From assembly GCA_934277975.1 (NCBI GenBank), contig CAKQWE010000006.1, positions 1 through 55,222 of the forward strand: a stretch of 55,222 bases of DNA, in the 5' to 3' direction. The position numbers and the translations under genes were made by a program. Positions 26,392-34,826 of this stretch are shown one piece after another. Source of the stretch: an uncultured Spirochaetales bacterium. GTDB taxonomy: Bacteria > Spirochaetota > Spirochaetia > Sphaerochaetales > Sphaerochaetaceae. The notes under the pieces were generated by a model that had not been told where the DNA came from, did no database searches, and saw only the letters and a list, made by a program, of their open reading frames with translations. Position 1 is the stretch's first letter; the number at the start of each line of letters is the position of its first letter.

Positions 26392-27828
26392 TCAGCAACG
26401 CTCGTAGGATGAATCTATGTTGAGCTCCGTCCTGTACTTCCCAACCGTGCGGCGTGCACATTTGATTCCCTTTTCCAAGAGAAGATCGGATATCTTCTGG
26501 TCTGACAGAGCTCCCTTTTCCTGGATTATCTCCTTTATCATGTCCTTGACTACGTTTCTTGATACTGTCTGCTCCCCTGGCTGTGCAGAGCTTACACCTT
26601 GGGTGAAGAAGTATTTGAGCTGGAACAGGCCCCAGTCTGTATCCACCCATTTGGATTGGGCCAAACGGCTCATTGTGGTTTCATGGATCCCTATGCGCTC
26701 GGCTACATCCTTGAGCGTCATGGTTTTCAAGTGGCGCGGCCCGTATAGGAAGAAGTTCCTTTGGATGTCCATGATTGCAACTGCAGCGTTGTAAAGGGTC
26801 TTGAACCTTAGGTTCACTTGGTCGATCAGCAGGGTGGCCTGCTTCACGCATCCATTTATGTATTTGCTGGCTTCCTTGGATTGTGGGCCCTTGAGATCCT
26901 TTGCCAGCGCCGTGAAGTCCGGTGAAACTTCCAGCGTTGGGATTCCTACGCGGTTTATATCAAGCTGAAGCATTCCATCCTTGTTGTGTATCGAGAAGTC
27001 CGGTTCTATGTATGTCTCGTTGTCTGATCCGTAGTTGCGGCCAGGGTAGGGTGTGAACGACTTTAGGATTGATATGAAGGTTTCAAGGTCCTCCTCTGGG
27101 ATTCCAAGTGCCTGAGCCGCTTCCTTGTTCTTTCCTGCCTTGATCCTCTCCAACTGTGTGTTCACCATGGCTGTGAAGGTTTCAAGGTCTTCAGGTGCCA
27201 TTCCTGACAGTTTTGCTTGGAGTATAAGGGATTCTCTGAAATCCTTTACGCATATTCCGTTTGGGTCGAAGCCTTGTACTGTTTCAATTGCCTTGTCTAT
27301 GGTATCCTGCGGCAGCCTGGAGCCTTCGAAGAGATGTTGTGGTTGAAGAATGTAGAAGCCGTTTGCATCGAGGTCGCTTATGAGCATCTCCGCGGCTTTT
27401 CTCGTTTCTTCATTAATGGATGTCTCCCCCAACTGGTCCATTAGGTGTTCCTGAAGGGTTTTGCCGTTGGAAGGGGTGTTCTCAAGCATCATGTTGAAGC
27501 GGTCGCTGGAATCGGGGTCGGCCGTTTCGTATGTGTTGGAGTATGCATCGGATTTCTGTTGGGAGGCTTCCTCATAGTATGAGCTATCTGCATCGTCCAT
27601 GCTGTCGTCATAGCAGGTTTGGTCTGAATTTGTCTGAAGAGACGGGGTGTCGAACTCCCTTTCAGGTATTTCAAGGGCTGGGTTGGACTCTATTTCATGT
27701 TGGATATGGGCCTTGAGTTCAAGTATTGGCATTGGTAGCAGGGCGAGGGACTGCAACATTTGAGGCGAGAGCGTCTGCTCTTGCCTTAGCGTTTGGGAAA
27801 GTCCTATTCCTGGTGCAAAGTCCGCCAT
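26392..27828 (-). CDS. rpoN: RNA polymerase sigma-54 factor
   Basis: A 478-aa sigma-54 protein. The activator-contact region GLSQTLRQEQTLSPQMLQSL lies at residues 8-27, an acidic linker follows (about 60-115), and the core-binding region comes next. Then comes the helix-turn-helix (LKDVAERIGIHETTMSRLAQ) and near the end the RpoN box ARRTVGKYR, with one change from the usual ARRTVAKYR. It directs polymerase to -24/-12 promoters with bacterial enhancer-binding proteins. It is the last gene of the lptC-lptA-lptB-rpoN cluster, 17 bp after lptB, an arrangement conserved in many Gram-negative bacteria. Confidence 0.95.
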   Translation of the reverse strand: MADFAPGIGLSQTLRQEQTLSPQMLQSLALLPMPILELKAHIQHEIESNPALEIPEREFDTPSLQTNSDQTCYDDSMDDADSSYYEEASQQKSDAYSNTYETADPDSSDRFNMMLENTPSNGKTLQEHLMDQLGETSINEETRKAAEMLISDLDANGFYILQPQHLFEGSRLPQDTIDKAIETVQGFDPNGICVKDFRESLILQAKLSGMAPEDLETFTAMVNTQLERIKAGKNKEAAQALGIPEEDLETFISILKSFTPYPGRNYGSDNETYIEPDFSIHNKDGMLQLDINRVGIPTLEVSPDFTALAKDLKGPQSKEASKYINGCVKQATLLIDQVNLRFKTLYNAAVAIMDIQRNFFLYGPRHLKTMTLKDVAERIGIHETTMSRLAQSKWVDTDWGLFQLKYFFTQGVSSAQPGEQTVSRNVVKDMIKEIIQEKGALSDQKISDLLLEKGIKCARRTVGKYRTELNIDSSYERC

Positions 27829-27845
27829 GTCGTTCCTCTTCTTGC

Positions 27846-28571
27846 CTACTCGAACGATTCACCAAAGTAGATGTCCCTTGCTATCTCGTTGGCAAGAAGT
27901 TCATTTCTTCCTCCCGAGACGAGGATTGAGCCATCGCTTATGATGTGGGAGCATGTTGTTATGGAAAGTGCGTCCCTTACATTGTGGTCCGTAAGGAGTA
28001 TGCCTATTCCAAGTTTAGCAAGCGACCGCACGATCTGCTTTATCTCATAGACGGCTTTTGGGTCTATGCCAGCAAAGGGCTCGTCAAGAAGAAGGAACCG
28101 TGGGCTTGTTGCAAGGCATCGAGCTATCTCCGTTCTTCTTCGTTCCCCTCCTGATAGTGTATAGCCCTTTTGTTTTGCAAGATATGTTAGTCCAAAGGAC
28201 TTGAGCAGTCCCTGCACTATTGCATCCCTTTTCTTGGGATCTGTGTTTGGACGTGATTCGACTACAAGCCTTATATTGTCCTCAACGCTCAGTTTTCTGA
28301 ATATTGAAGGTTCCTGTGGTAGGTATGAGATTCCAAGGCGTGCACGTTTGTACATGGGTTCGTTGGTGATATCAAGGCCATTGAGGGAGATTGACCCTCC
28401 ATTGTTCGTGATGAATCCAACGATCATGTAGAATGTGGTGGTCTTGCCGGCTCCGTTTGGGCCGAGCAGGCCAATGATTTGGCCTCCTTGCATTTCAAAG
28501 GAGATGTCCTTGACGACATCCCTTTTCCCATATGTCTTCTTCAGGTGTTCGACTTTGAGCTTATTATCCAT
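27846..28571 (-). CDS. lptB: LPS export ABC transporter ATPase LptB
   Basis: A 241-aa ATPase. Walker A GLLGPNGAGKTTTF is near residue 34, the signature LSGGERRRTEIAR is mid-protein, Walker B FLLLDEPFAGIDP follows, and the H-loop is LLTDHNVRD. DEPFAGIDP and the Q-loop neighbourhood GISYLPQEPSIFRKL are LptB hallmarks. LptB powers extraction of lipopolysaccharide or a similar glycolipid from the inner membrane. Its ATG overlaps the lptA stop, indicating translational coupling. The membrane partners LptF and LptG are not in the window. Confidence 0.95.
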   Translation of the reverse strand: MDNKLKVEHLKKTYGKRDVVKDISFEMQGGQIIGLLGPNGAGKTTTFYMIVGFITNNGGSISLNGLDITNEPMYKRARLGISYLPQEPSIFRKLSVEDNIRLVVESRPNTDPKKRDAIVQGLLKSFGLTYLAKQKGYTLSGGERRRTEIARCLATSPRFLLLDEPFAGIDPKAVYEIKQIVRSLAKLGIGILLTDHNVRDALSITTCSHIISDGSILVSGGRNELLANEIARDIYFGESFE

Positions 28572-29205
28572 TCACTTCTCCTGAAATGGAACCTTCCATG
28601 GTTATTCCGTAGTCGTTTAGGTCAACGGTTATCACTGCGGCTTTGTAGACGTTTCCGTTCCAGCTTATATTCGCATTGCCCTTGAGTGTAACCTTTTGGT
28701 TCGAGTTGTCGAACTCAATGCTGTCTGCTCTACATACCATTGGTCCATCGTCAGTGTTCTTGACGACCCTTGCCATCATTTGGACCTTTATGAGGGTGCT
28801 GTTCGTATCGTATTCCAAGCGTGCGCCTGAAAGGGTCGCATCGTTCGTCTCATCCTGCACTTCGATCCATCCGTCCGATACGATCTCTCCTGTTTGTCTG
28901 TCATAGAAAAGGCCTGGACACTGGAGGGTTATTCCTCTTTCGCTATCGACGGCATTGACTTTCCCTGTGCAATCCACATAACGATAGTCTGCTCCGTAAA
29001 GCTTTATCTCCTGGGCTGAAATCGAGAGTCCGTTCGCTGAGACCTCAGCTCCTCCTGAAAGGCTTACTGACTTGTTGCCTTCCTGCATGCTTACTTTCGT
29101 ATAGCCTCCTGAGAATGTGATGTCAGAGGCGTATACTGGCAGTATACACAGATAAAAAACGCACAATATTAGAAAACAAAGCATTGTTTTTCTTTGTGTT
29201 CTCAT
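28564..29205 (-). CDS. lptA: LptA/OstA-like periplasmic bridge protein
   Basis: A 213-aa exported protein with signal peptide MLCFLILCVFYLCILPVYAS. The mature part is a string of short strands typical of the OstA/LptA jelly roll (VSLSGGAEVSANGLSISAQEI, KLYGADYRYVDCTGKV, KVTLKGNANISWNGN). It would carry glycolipid across the periplasm between LptC and LptD. It overlaps lptC by four bases upstream (ATGA) and lptB by eight downstream. Sequence identity across the family is low, so the assignment rests largely on fold pattern and synteny. Confidence 0.8.
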   Translation of the reverse strand: MRTQRKTMLCFLILCVFYLCILPVYASDITFSGGYTKVSMQEGNKSVSLSGGAEVSANGLSISAQEIKLYGADYRYVDCTGKVNAVDSERGITLQCPGLFYDRQTGEIVSDGWIEVQDETNDATLSGARLEYDTNSTLIKVQMMARVVKNTDDGPMVCRADSIEFDNSNQKVTLKGNANISWNGNVYKAAVITVDLNDYGITMEGSISGEVNG

Positions 29206-29744
29206 TTGACAGTCCCCCTTACAATCCTTCCAAACTCAAAGTCGTCTTCATCCAATACTGCGCTGAAGTCCTGTGCGACCACTCGTGTGCCATCCCCATA
29301 CACAACGACGACCTCCCCCTTTGCATCGAGCGTCATGGTTTCGTTGTTCCATTCGATGTTCTGAGCTTCAATCACAAGGTTATCGCCTTTCCGCCGTATC
29401 TCCACGTTTCCAGTGAGCGTGGCTTTCTCTCCGTTTTCGTCTATTGCGGCGGTTTCGCATGACCCTTCCATACCGTCTTCACCGCTTTGCTTGAAACTGA
29501 CACCCTCCAACAATGTTCCCTTTGCACCTTTGTAGACGGTCATTGTCCGAGCTGTCATCACCAAGGCTTCTTCCCCTGGGCGTCCCAACGTGTACTGGGC
29601 ATCATACAGAACCATGTCCGGCAGCTCCTGTTCGCCCAACGGGATCGCCTGCGTTTCTCTCTTGGTACAGGAGACTAGCTGCATAGACAGGGTTGCAGAG
29701 AGGAGACACATAAGCAATAAGCGTGCCAGTTTCCTTTGGGCCAT
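29202..29744 (-). CDS. lptC: LptC-like lipoprotein
   Basis: A 180-aa protein with signal sequence and lipobox LVSC near residue 26, then strand-rich segments similar to LptC (LGRPGEEALVMTARTMTVYKG, ATLTGNVEIRRKGDNLVIEA). It probably hands glycolipid to LptA. ATG 29744 is preferred because a -10 (TATCAT, complement 29751-29756) ends six bases upstream and no Shine-Dalgarno is present. This suggests the mRNA begins at the start codon. The -35 TTGCAA is palindromic and could also serve the divergent YmdB-like gene. GTG 29759 is a less likely start. Confidence 0.75.
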   Translation of the reverse strand: MAQRKLARLLLMCLLSATLSMQLVSCTKRETQAIPLGEQELPDMVLYDAQYTLGRPGEEALVMTARTMTVYKGAKGTLLEGVSFKQSGEDGMEGSCETAAIDENGEKATLTGNVEIRRKGDNLVIEAQNIEWNNETMTLDAKGEVVVVYGDGTRVVAQDFSAVLDEDDFEFGRIVRGTVK

Positions 29745-29750
29745 AGTCGA

Positions 29751-29801
29751 ATGATACACCTAAAGGGGTGTGTTGCAAAGTAGGGGAAAGAAAAGTACCA
29801 T
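29751..29801. promoter_or_regulatory. Divergent promoters sharing a palindromic -35
   Basis: TTGCAA at 29773-29778 reads the same on both strands. Leftward, a 16-bp spacer leads to TATCAT (complement 29751-29756), 6 bp before lptC ATG. Rightward, a 17-bp spacer leads to TACCAT (29796-29801), 7 bp before ATG 29809. Both messengers would be leaderless, and neither gene has a ribosome site. Confidence 0.5.
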
Positions 29802-29808
29802 TGGACAT

Positions 29809-30630
29809 ATGAGAGTTCTGTTTTTGGGTGAAATCGTAGGTAGATGCGGCATTGGCGTCATAAAGAACGCCCTTCGAGACTACCGCAAGGAGAACGGCAT
29901 AGACCTTGTGGTTGCCAATGGAGAAGGGGCGACGGGCGGTTTTGGCCTTGGGTTCCAGAACGCTCTCACCTTGCAGCACATGGGCATAGACGTGCTCACC
30001 CTTGGAGAAAAGGCCTTCTATAAGATAGACATGGTGGAGGGCATTGCAAAAAGGGATAGAATCCTCAGACCCTCAAACTACCCAGAAAGCGTTCCTGGTC
30101 GAGGTGTGCGGTACATCTCCGTTGGAGACAGAAAGGTCTGCATGATAAACTCTCTTGGGATGTGCAATTTCAACTCACCTCATTTGAACAACCCCTTCCT
30201 CAATGCCGATTCCATTGTGGACAAGGCAAGGGAGGAGACTCCTTTTGTTTTCTATATGTTCCACTCTTCTGCTACTGCAGAGAAGATGGCGATGGGTTTC
30301 ATGCTTGACGGCAAGGCAAGCGCCGTTGTGGGGACCCATTGCAAGGTCCTCACCTCTGACTCACGCATTCTGCCAAAGGGAACTGCCTATGTGACGGACC
30401 TTGGCAGATGTGGCGCATCCATGAGCGTAGGGGGATTTGATCCTTCATTCGAAATCAAGCGAATAAGGACCCAAGTGCTGGTTAGATCCAAAGAATCTTG
30501 GTGTATGCCTCAAATGCAGGGCATTGTTTGTACTTTTGACGATGTTTCAGGTATGGCTGTTGAAGTGTCTTCTGTACGATTGGATGTAGACGTAGTGATG
30601 CCTCCTCCTAAGGACGAAGGAAAGGATTGA
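29809..30630 (+). CDS. YmdB-like phosphoesterase-fold protein, altered active site
   Basis: A 273-aa protein of the YmdB/TIGR00282 metallophosphoesterase family, recognisable from LFLGEIVGRCG, DLVVANGEGATGGFGL, FHSSATAEKMAMGF and VVGTHCKVLTSDSRILP. Several usual metal ligands are changed: Asp to E8, the Asn of NGEN to G40, the Asn of TLGNH to E67 and the second His of THxH to K179. E39, H152 and H177 remain. Catalysis as a cyclic-nucleotide phosphodiesterase is therefore doubtful, or a different metal set is used. ATG 29809 has no ribosome site and may be leaderless. It is followed after 4 bp by the RseC-NUDIX gene. Confidence 0.8.
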   Translation: MRVLFLGEIVGRCGIGVIKNALRDYRKENGIDLVVANGEGATGGFGLGFQNALTLQHMGIDVLTLGEKAFYKIDMVEGIAKRDRILRPSNYPESVPGRGVRYISVGDRKVCMINSLGMCNFNSPHLNNPFLNADSIVDKAREETPFVFYMFHSSATAEKMAMGFMLDGKASAVVGTHCKVLTSDSRILPKGTAYVTDLGRCGASMSVGGFDPSFEIKRIRTQVLVRSKESWCMPQMQGIVCTFDDVSGMAVEVSSVRLDVDVVMPPPKDEGKD

Positions 30631-30634
30631 GCAA

Positions 30635-31444
30635 ATGATCAGCGAAGCGGTTGTAAAGGCCTTGAACGAAGATGGAACCGTACTTGTCGGCTGCGAAAGC
30701 ACAGCCTGCAACGCATGCCATGCCCAGATGTTCTGCAACAACAAAACCCAGACGCAGTATCCTGCCCGTAATGACAACAACCTTGCCTTGAAGGTTGGAG
30801 ACCGGGTTTCGTTGCTCCTTCCTCCAGGTAAGACCATATTAAGCACGGTCCTTGTGTTCGCACTGCCTTTGATGCTGTTTCCTTTGGGGTATCTTGCTTC
30901 AGGTTTGTTGCCTGTGCCTCTTAACGAAGTACAGAAGGCCCTGTGTGGTCTTGGGGCGATGGCTTTGGCGTTCGTCATAGCAGCCGTAGTCAGCGCCCGC
31001 AACAGGCGCTCCTTGATGCCAATAGTGCAGTCTGTAGTCATGCGGCATTTGGATGTCGTTGGAGCTGCAATCATGAGAGATGGCAAGCTTTTCGCAGCCC
31101 AATGTAGTTCCAAAAAGCCAGAGATTCCTTACCAATGGGAGTTTCCAGGTGGTAAGATAGAGCAAGGGGAGACCCCTGAGCATGCTGTTGTGCGTGAGGT
31201 TTCAGAGGAATTGGACGTTGCCGTTGCGGTTGAGCGCCTTGTCACTGAGGTGTCATACCGGTACGAGCACTTCCACATGACGATGAAGATATTCCTTTGT
31301 ACTTTGGACAGTGGCAAGGAGCCTCGTTTGAGCGAGCATTTGGGAGCCAAGTGGATTGGCCCGGAAGAGCTGTATACCTTGGATTGGGCACCTGCGGATT
31401 CTTTGGCTTTGGATAACGTCGCAGAGGCCTGCTGGCCTGTGTAG
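30635..31444 (+). CDS. RseC-type membrane protein fused to NUDIX hydrolase
   Basis: One continuous frame of 269 aa joins two domains. Residues 1-125 are RseC/MucC-like: four cysteines (C20, C25, C28, C34), a short beta part and two membrane helices (about 68-91 and 102-120). Residues 136-269 are a MutT-type NUDIX enzyme with a canonical box starting GGKIEQGETPEHAVVREVSE and ending EELDV (172-195). RseC proteins act with Rnf/Rsx electron carriers or sigma-E signalling; MutT enzymes hydrolyse oxidised or other nucleoside triphosphates. The fusion would tether the NUDIX domain to the inner-membrane face. M136 (31040) could allow a separate NUDIX product, but no strong ribosome site precedes it. 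Confidence 0.8.
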   Translation: MISEAVVKALNEDGTVLVGCESTACNACHAQMFCNNKTQTQYPARNDNNLALKVGDRVSLLLPPGKTILSTVLVFALPLMLFPLGYLASGLLPVPLNEVQKALCGLGAMALAFVIAAVVSARNRRSLMPIVQSVVMRHLDVVGAAIMRDGKLFAAQCSSKKPEIPYQWEFPGGKIEQGETPEHAVVREVSEELDVAVAVERLVTEVSYRYEHFHMTMKIFLCTLDSGKEPRLSEHLGAKWIGPEELYTLDWAPADSLALDNVAEACWPV

Positions 31445-31629
31445 TAGAACGACAAGGCCAGGAACAATGAAGGCCATTTTGCAAAAACTTCTGTAAATTA
31501 ACTAAAACAAGAAAAATCAATTCCAAACAAACGGGCCATTAAACCCTCCAATCCATAACTCAAGCGTATTTTGGGGATTTCCCGACTCAAAGATTCTAGA
31601 AGACATGTAACTTTTTTCATGCTCATTTG

Positions 31630-31669
31630 TTGACAGCGTATCTAGGTTTTTACTAAACGTAAAAGGAGA
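31630..31669 (+). promoter_or_regulatory. Promoter and RBS of BspA-like lipoprotein 1
   Basis: TTGACA at 31630-31635 is a perfect -35. TACTAA (31651-31656) or TAAACG (31654-31659) are possible -10 elements at 15 or 18 bp. AAAGGAGAG at 31661-31669 is the ribosome site. The rest of 31445-31629 shows no gene. Confidence 0.45.
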
Positions 31670-31679
31670 GAACACTGTT

Positions 31680-33122
31680 ATGAAGAAAGGAACTACAACC
31701 CTGTTGCTGGCTCTGCTGGCATTCCTATGCCTTGCAGTTTCCTGCAAGAACGACCCGTCTACCCCCCCCCCCTCACATGAACATTCTTTTGAATCGTCTT
31801 GGTCGGTAGACGACACCTACCATTGGCACAAGGCGACCTGCGAACACACGGACGTGGTCAAGGACAAAGCCGAACACTCGAAGGATTCTGGAGTAGTCAC
31901 CAAGGAACCTTCGATCAGCGAAGATGGAGAAAAGGTCTTTTCATGTTCCGTCTGCGGAAAGGAACTTGAGAAGGTGGTGCTTATTTGGGTAGGCGGCGGC
32001 AAATCCCTTGAAGCTCTTCTTGAAGAAAACGATCTGGAGTCTGCAACTACCTTGGAGATAAAGGGGACTTTGAACGAGGCCGATTTCAAAACCCTTAGGG
32101 AAATGGTAACATTGAAGACTTTGGACATCTCCAATGTAGACAACGAAGAGATTCCTAATCGTGCTTTCCTTGGAGCCTCTTTTTCACACATACTTCTACC
32201 AAAGAACTTAAAGAACATAGGCGAGCGGGCTTTTCAGGGCTCTTCGATAACCGAAATGATTCTGCCGGAAGGGTTGAAGGTCATTGGAAATGCGGCATTC
32301 ATGGGTGCCAAGAACCTGTCAAAGCTCAGCATCCCTGGAAGCGTTGAATATGTTGGAAGATGGATTGTCCAGCAGGCATTGGGGGACTGGGTAGATGATA
32401 TTCCTAATGATGCTGCGCTTCTTGAATTGTCGCTTGGCGAGGGAATCAAAGAACTGGCACCAAGTGCTTTCTGGGGTTCCACCGTGAAAGAAGTCAGAAT
32501 ACCAAATTCAATCAAAGAGATTCCAGATTGGTGTTTTGGCCAGTCCTATCTTGAGAAGGTCGTTTTGCATGATGGGCTAACAAGGATTGGAGCATGGGCA
32601 TTCGAGAACTGCAAACTTGTATTCGATGACAATAGGCTTGTGATTCCAAAGGAAGTGAAGGTCATAGGCCCATTTGCATTCTATCTGCATATTGATGTGC
32701 ATAGTTCCACGACACGAAACACCGTCATCCTCAACGATGGATTGGAAGCCCTCTACCAAGATGCATTCGTTCTGGGATTCCACAATGAGACTTTGGAGAT
32801 TCCGGCATCATTGAAGAAGTTGTACAGAGGCTCCTTGATATTTGAAGGCGGATTGACCTCCGTTGTATTCAAAGGAACCACGCCTCCGGAGTACCTCAAG
32901 AACATAAATCCCAATGAGATCTCCTACAATGCAACGAAGGGCGAATATGAAGGACCAGAAGACAGCAACCCTCCCACAATAAACATTCCAGCACCAGCAG
33001 AAAAATACAAGAACATCAAGGCATATGTACCAAGTGAAGCTCTTGACCTATACAAATCTGCGCTCAAAAGCGATACGGACTTTGAGCCATTCGCAGAATC
33101 AAACATCATGGCTATGGAATAG
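31680..33122 (+). CDS. BspA-like leucine-rich-repeat lipoprotein 1
   Basis: A 480-aa surface lipoprotein. Lipobox LAVSC places the lipidated Cys at residue 22. A His/Cys-rich module follows (HEHSFESSWSVDDTYHWHKA, then C-x2-C), common in spirochaete surface proteins. From about residue 125 there are LRR_5 repeats such as LPKNLKNIGERAFQGSSIT and IPNSIKEIPDWCFGQ. BspA-type repeats mediate adhesion to host matrix or other bacteria. A run of eleven C (31762-31772) encodes T28-P31 just after the lipid anchor. C10 or C12 truncates the protein to under 50 residues, so expression is probably phase-variable. A terminator follows at 33183. Confidence 0.85.
   Translation: MKKGTTTLLLALLAFLCLAVSCKNDPSTPPPSHEHSFESSWSVDDTYHWHKATCEHTDVVKDKAEHSKDSGVVTKEPSISEDGEKVFSCSVCGKELEKVVLIWVGGGKSLEALLEENDLESATTLEIKGTLNEADFKTLREMVTLKTLDISNVDNEEIPNRAFLGASFSHILLPKNLKNIGERAFQGSSITEMILPEGLKVIGNAAFMGAKNLSKLSIPGSVEYVGRWIVQQALGDWVDDIPNDAALLELSLGEGIKELAPSAFWGSTVKEVRIPNSIKEIPDWCFGQSYLEKVVLHDGLTRIGAWAFENCKLVFDDNRLVIPKEVKVIGPFAFYLHIDVHSSTTRNTVILNDGLEALYQDAFVLGFHNETLEIPASLKKLYRGSLIFEGGLTSVVFKGTTPPEYLKNINPNEISYNATKGEYEGPEDSNPPTINIPAPAEKYKNIKAYVPSEALDLYKSALKSDTDFEPFAESNIMAME
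31762..31772 (+). repeat. C11 tract inside BspA-like gene 1
   Basis: Eleven consecutive C bases covering codons 28-31. One base fewer or more leads to a nearby stop. This is the longest homopolymer of the four G/C tracts. Confidence 0.95.
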
Positions 33123-33182
33123 GATAGAACGGCTTAGAGGCCAAGAACATAGGCAAAAGCCGCTATAAAGAATCCTAATGGA

Positions 33183-33223
33183 ACCTGTTGCAGTCAGCTA
33201 TTCGCTGCAACAGGTCTCCTTTT
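33183..33223 (+). terminator. Rho-independent terminator after BspA-like gene 1
   Basis: Perfect 11-bp stem ACCTGTTGCAG (33183-33193) with CTGCAACAGGT (33205-33215), then CTCCTTTT. Confidence 0.8.
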
Positions 33224-33293
33224 AACTTCCATTCTGCATGGAGCGGTCAACCTTTGATTGTCTTCGACGGCTTCGTTTTCAAGGAACTTTTGC

Positions 33294-34826
33294 CTATACT
33301 CTGTTTCCAAGCCATTTGTCCTGTTTGTAGTAGTGGTGCAGTAGCCAAAGGCATACGATGTCTCCAAGCATATAGGCGAACCATAGGACAGTTACGGGCA
33401 GTTTCAGCAGGTAGACGACAAATGCGTATGGAAGCTGGAAGCAGTACTGCGAGATGAGCGAGGCGTACATGGTTGGGCGGTTGAGGCCGCTTCCGCTGAA
33501 AGCGGCATGGTAGCCCACCATGAACGCCAGAATGATGACGTTGGCTCCGAATACATACATTAGTACAACGCCATCGGGCCCTGGTGCAGCTCCTCCAAGG
33601 AACAGACTCATTAGAAAAGAAGGACAAATGAAGAATGCAAGTGCAGGTATGGCGCTTACTGCAGCGCATAGAAGGTTCGCCCTCTTCACGCATTCCTTGG
33701 CCCTTTTGGGCTTGTTCGCACCAAGTGCGTGTCCTAAGATTATTCCGCTTCCCATGCTGAAGCCCGTCTGAGGCATCATGCAGAACCCCTGAAGCCTTGT
33801 CCCCACACCAAGGATTGCAACCGCAGCGGTGCCGTAGGTCGAGATGATCTTCATGAGTATGATGTTGAAGATGTTTCTGAGAAGCAGGTTCACTCCGCTT
33901 GGAAGGCCAATCGTCATGAGCTTGTGGTCAACTTCCTTGTGTGGTTTGAGCAGGTTTTTCACGGAGAGTTTGACCTCTGACGTGCCCCTAAGCAAAAGAG
34001 CAAAGCCCGCAAGAAACGCGAACGTCTGACCTATGGCGGTGGCCCATGCAGCTCCCGCCATGCCAAGGCCAAGGCCATGTATGCCAGTCAAGGAAGTGAG
34101 GAAAGGGATGTCATCGAACATGAGTATTGGATCGAGTATTATGTTCAGAATGGCGGATGCCGTAAGCAGCTTCATTGGGGTCTTTGCATCTCCGGTACAG
34201 CGGAATATCGTGTTCACACTGTATGAGGAGAAGAAGATTGGGATGAAGAACACTCTTATGTAGCCGTAGTCCAATGCAAGCTCTATTACAAGTGAATCGG
34301 TCGAGAAGAAATGCACTATTGGACGTAGCAGCAAAGCCATGAAAAGGGAACCTGCCAGAGCCCAGATGAACTTGAACGCCAATGTGCGCTCGGATGCAAT
34401 GCGGGTGCGCTCCCTGTCTCCGCTTCCGTGGTATTGGCTTATGAGGGAGACGCTTGAGGTTCCAACTATTTCGTTGAATACGTTGACCAACCACAGCATG
34501 GTGGAGATTATCGTCATGGATGCAACGGCGTTTGGCGATATGTAGCCAATCCAGAAGAGGTCAACCATGTCGTACAACGACTGGAACATATAGCCACCCA
34601 TGGTGGGAAGGGCTAGCCTGAAGAGCTGCTTCGTTATGCTTCCATTGATCAGCTGGTCGTTCAGGTCCTGAGAAGGGCCTCGGGATGAGGCTTGTGATTG
34701 TCCTTGCTCTGGTTTTTCCAACGAACCATGTCCTAAAGTTTCATCATGAGCGGTTTTTTCAATGATATCGGCCTTTGTTGAGACATTGGTCTCTTTTGAG
34801 ATATCAGTCTTCTGTGATTCCTGCAA
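33294..34826 (-). CDS. MATE-family efflux protein, second of a pair
   Basis: An exporter of the MATE/NorM-DinF superfamily with about 12 membrane helices. A long hydrophilic N-terminal tail (about 60 residues rich in Ser, Glu, Lys) precedes ITKQLFRLALPTMGGYMFQSLY, the usual first helix. SVNTIFRCTGDAKTPMK and LGHALGANKPKRAK are MATE motifs. TTG 34826 is proposed as the start: AGGAGG lies six bases upstream and gives 510 aa overlapping the previous MATE gene by 23 bp. The open frame extends to 34874, which would overlap by 71 bp. The substrate is unknown. Confidence 0.8.
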   Translation of the reverse strand: MQESQKTDISKETNVSTKADIIEKTAHDETLGHGSLEKPEQGQSQASSRGPSQDLNDQLINGSITKQLFRLALPTMGGYMFQSLYDMVDLFWIGYISPNAVASMTIISTMLWLVNVFNEIVGTSSVSLISQYHGSGDRERTRIASERTLAFKFIWALAGSLFMALLLRPIVHFFSTDSLVIELALDYGYIRVFFIPIFFSSYSVNTIFRCTGDAKTPMKLLTASAILNIILDPILMFDDIPFLTSLTGIHGLGLGMAGAAWATAIGQTFAFLAGFALLLRGTSEVKLSVKNLLKPHKEVDHKLMTIGLPSGVNLLLRNIFNIILMKIISTYGTAAVAILGVGTRLQGFCMMPQTGFSMGSGIILGHALGANKPKRAKECVKRANLLCAAVSAIPALAFFICPSFLMSLFLGGAAPGPDGVVLMYVFGANVIILAFMVGYHAAFSGSGLNRPTMYASLISQYCFQLPYAFVVYLLKLPVTVLWFAYMLGDIVCLWLLHHYYKQDKWLGNRV

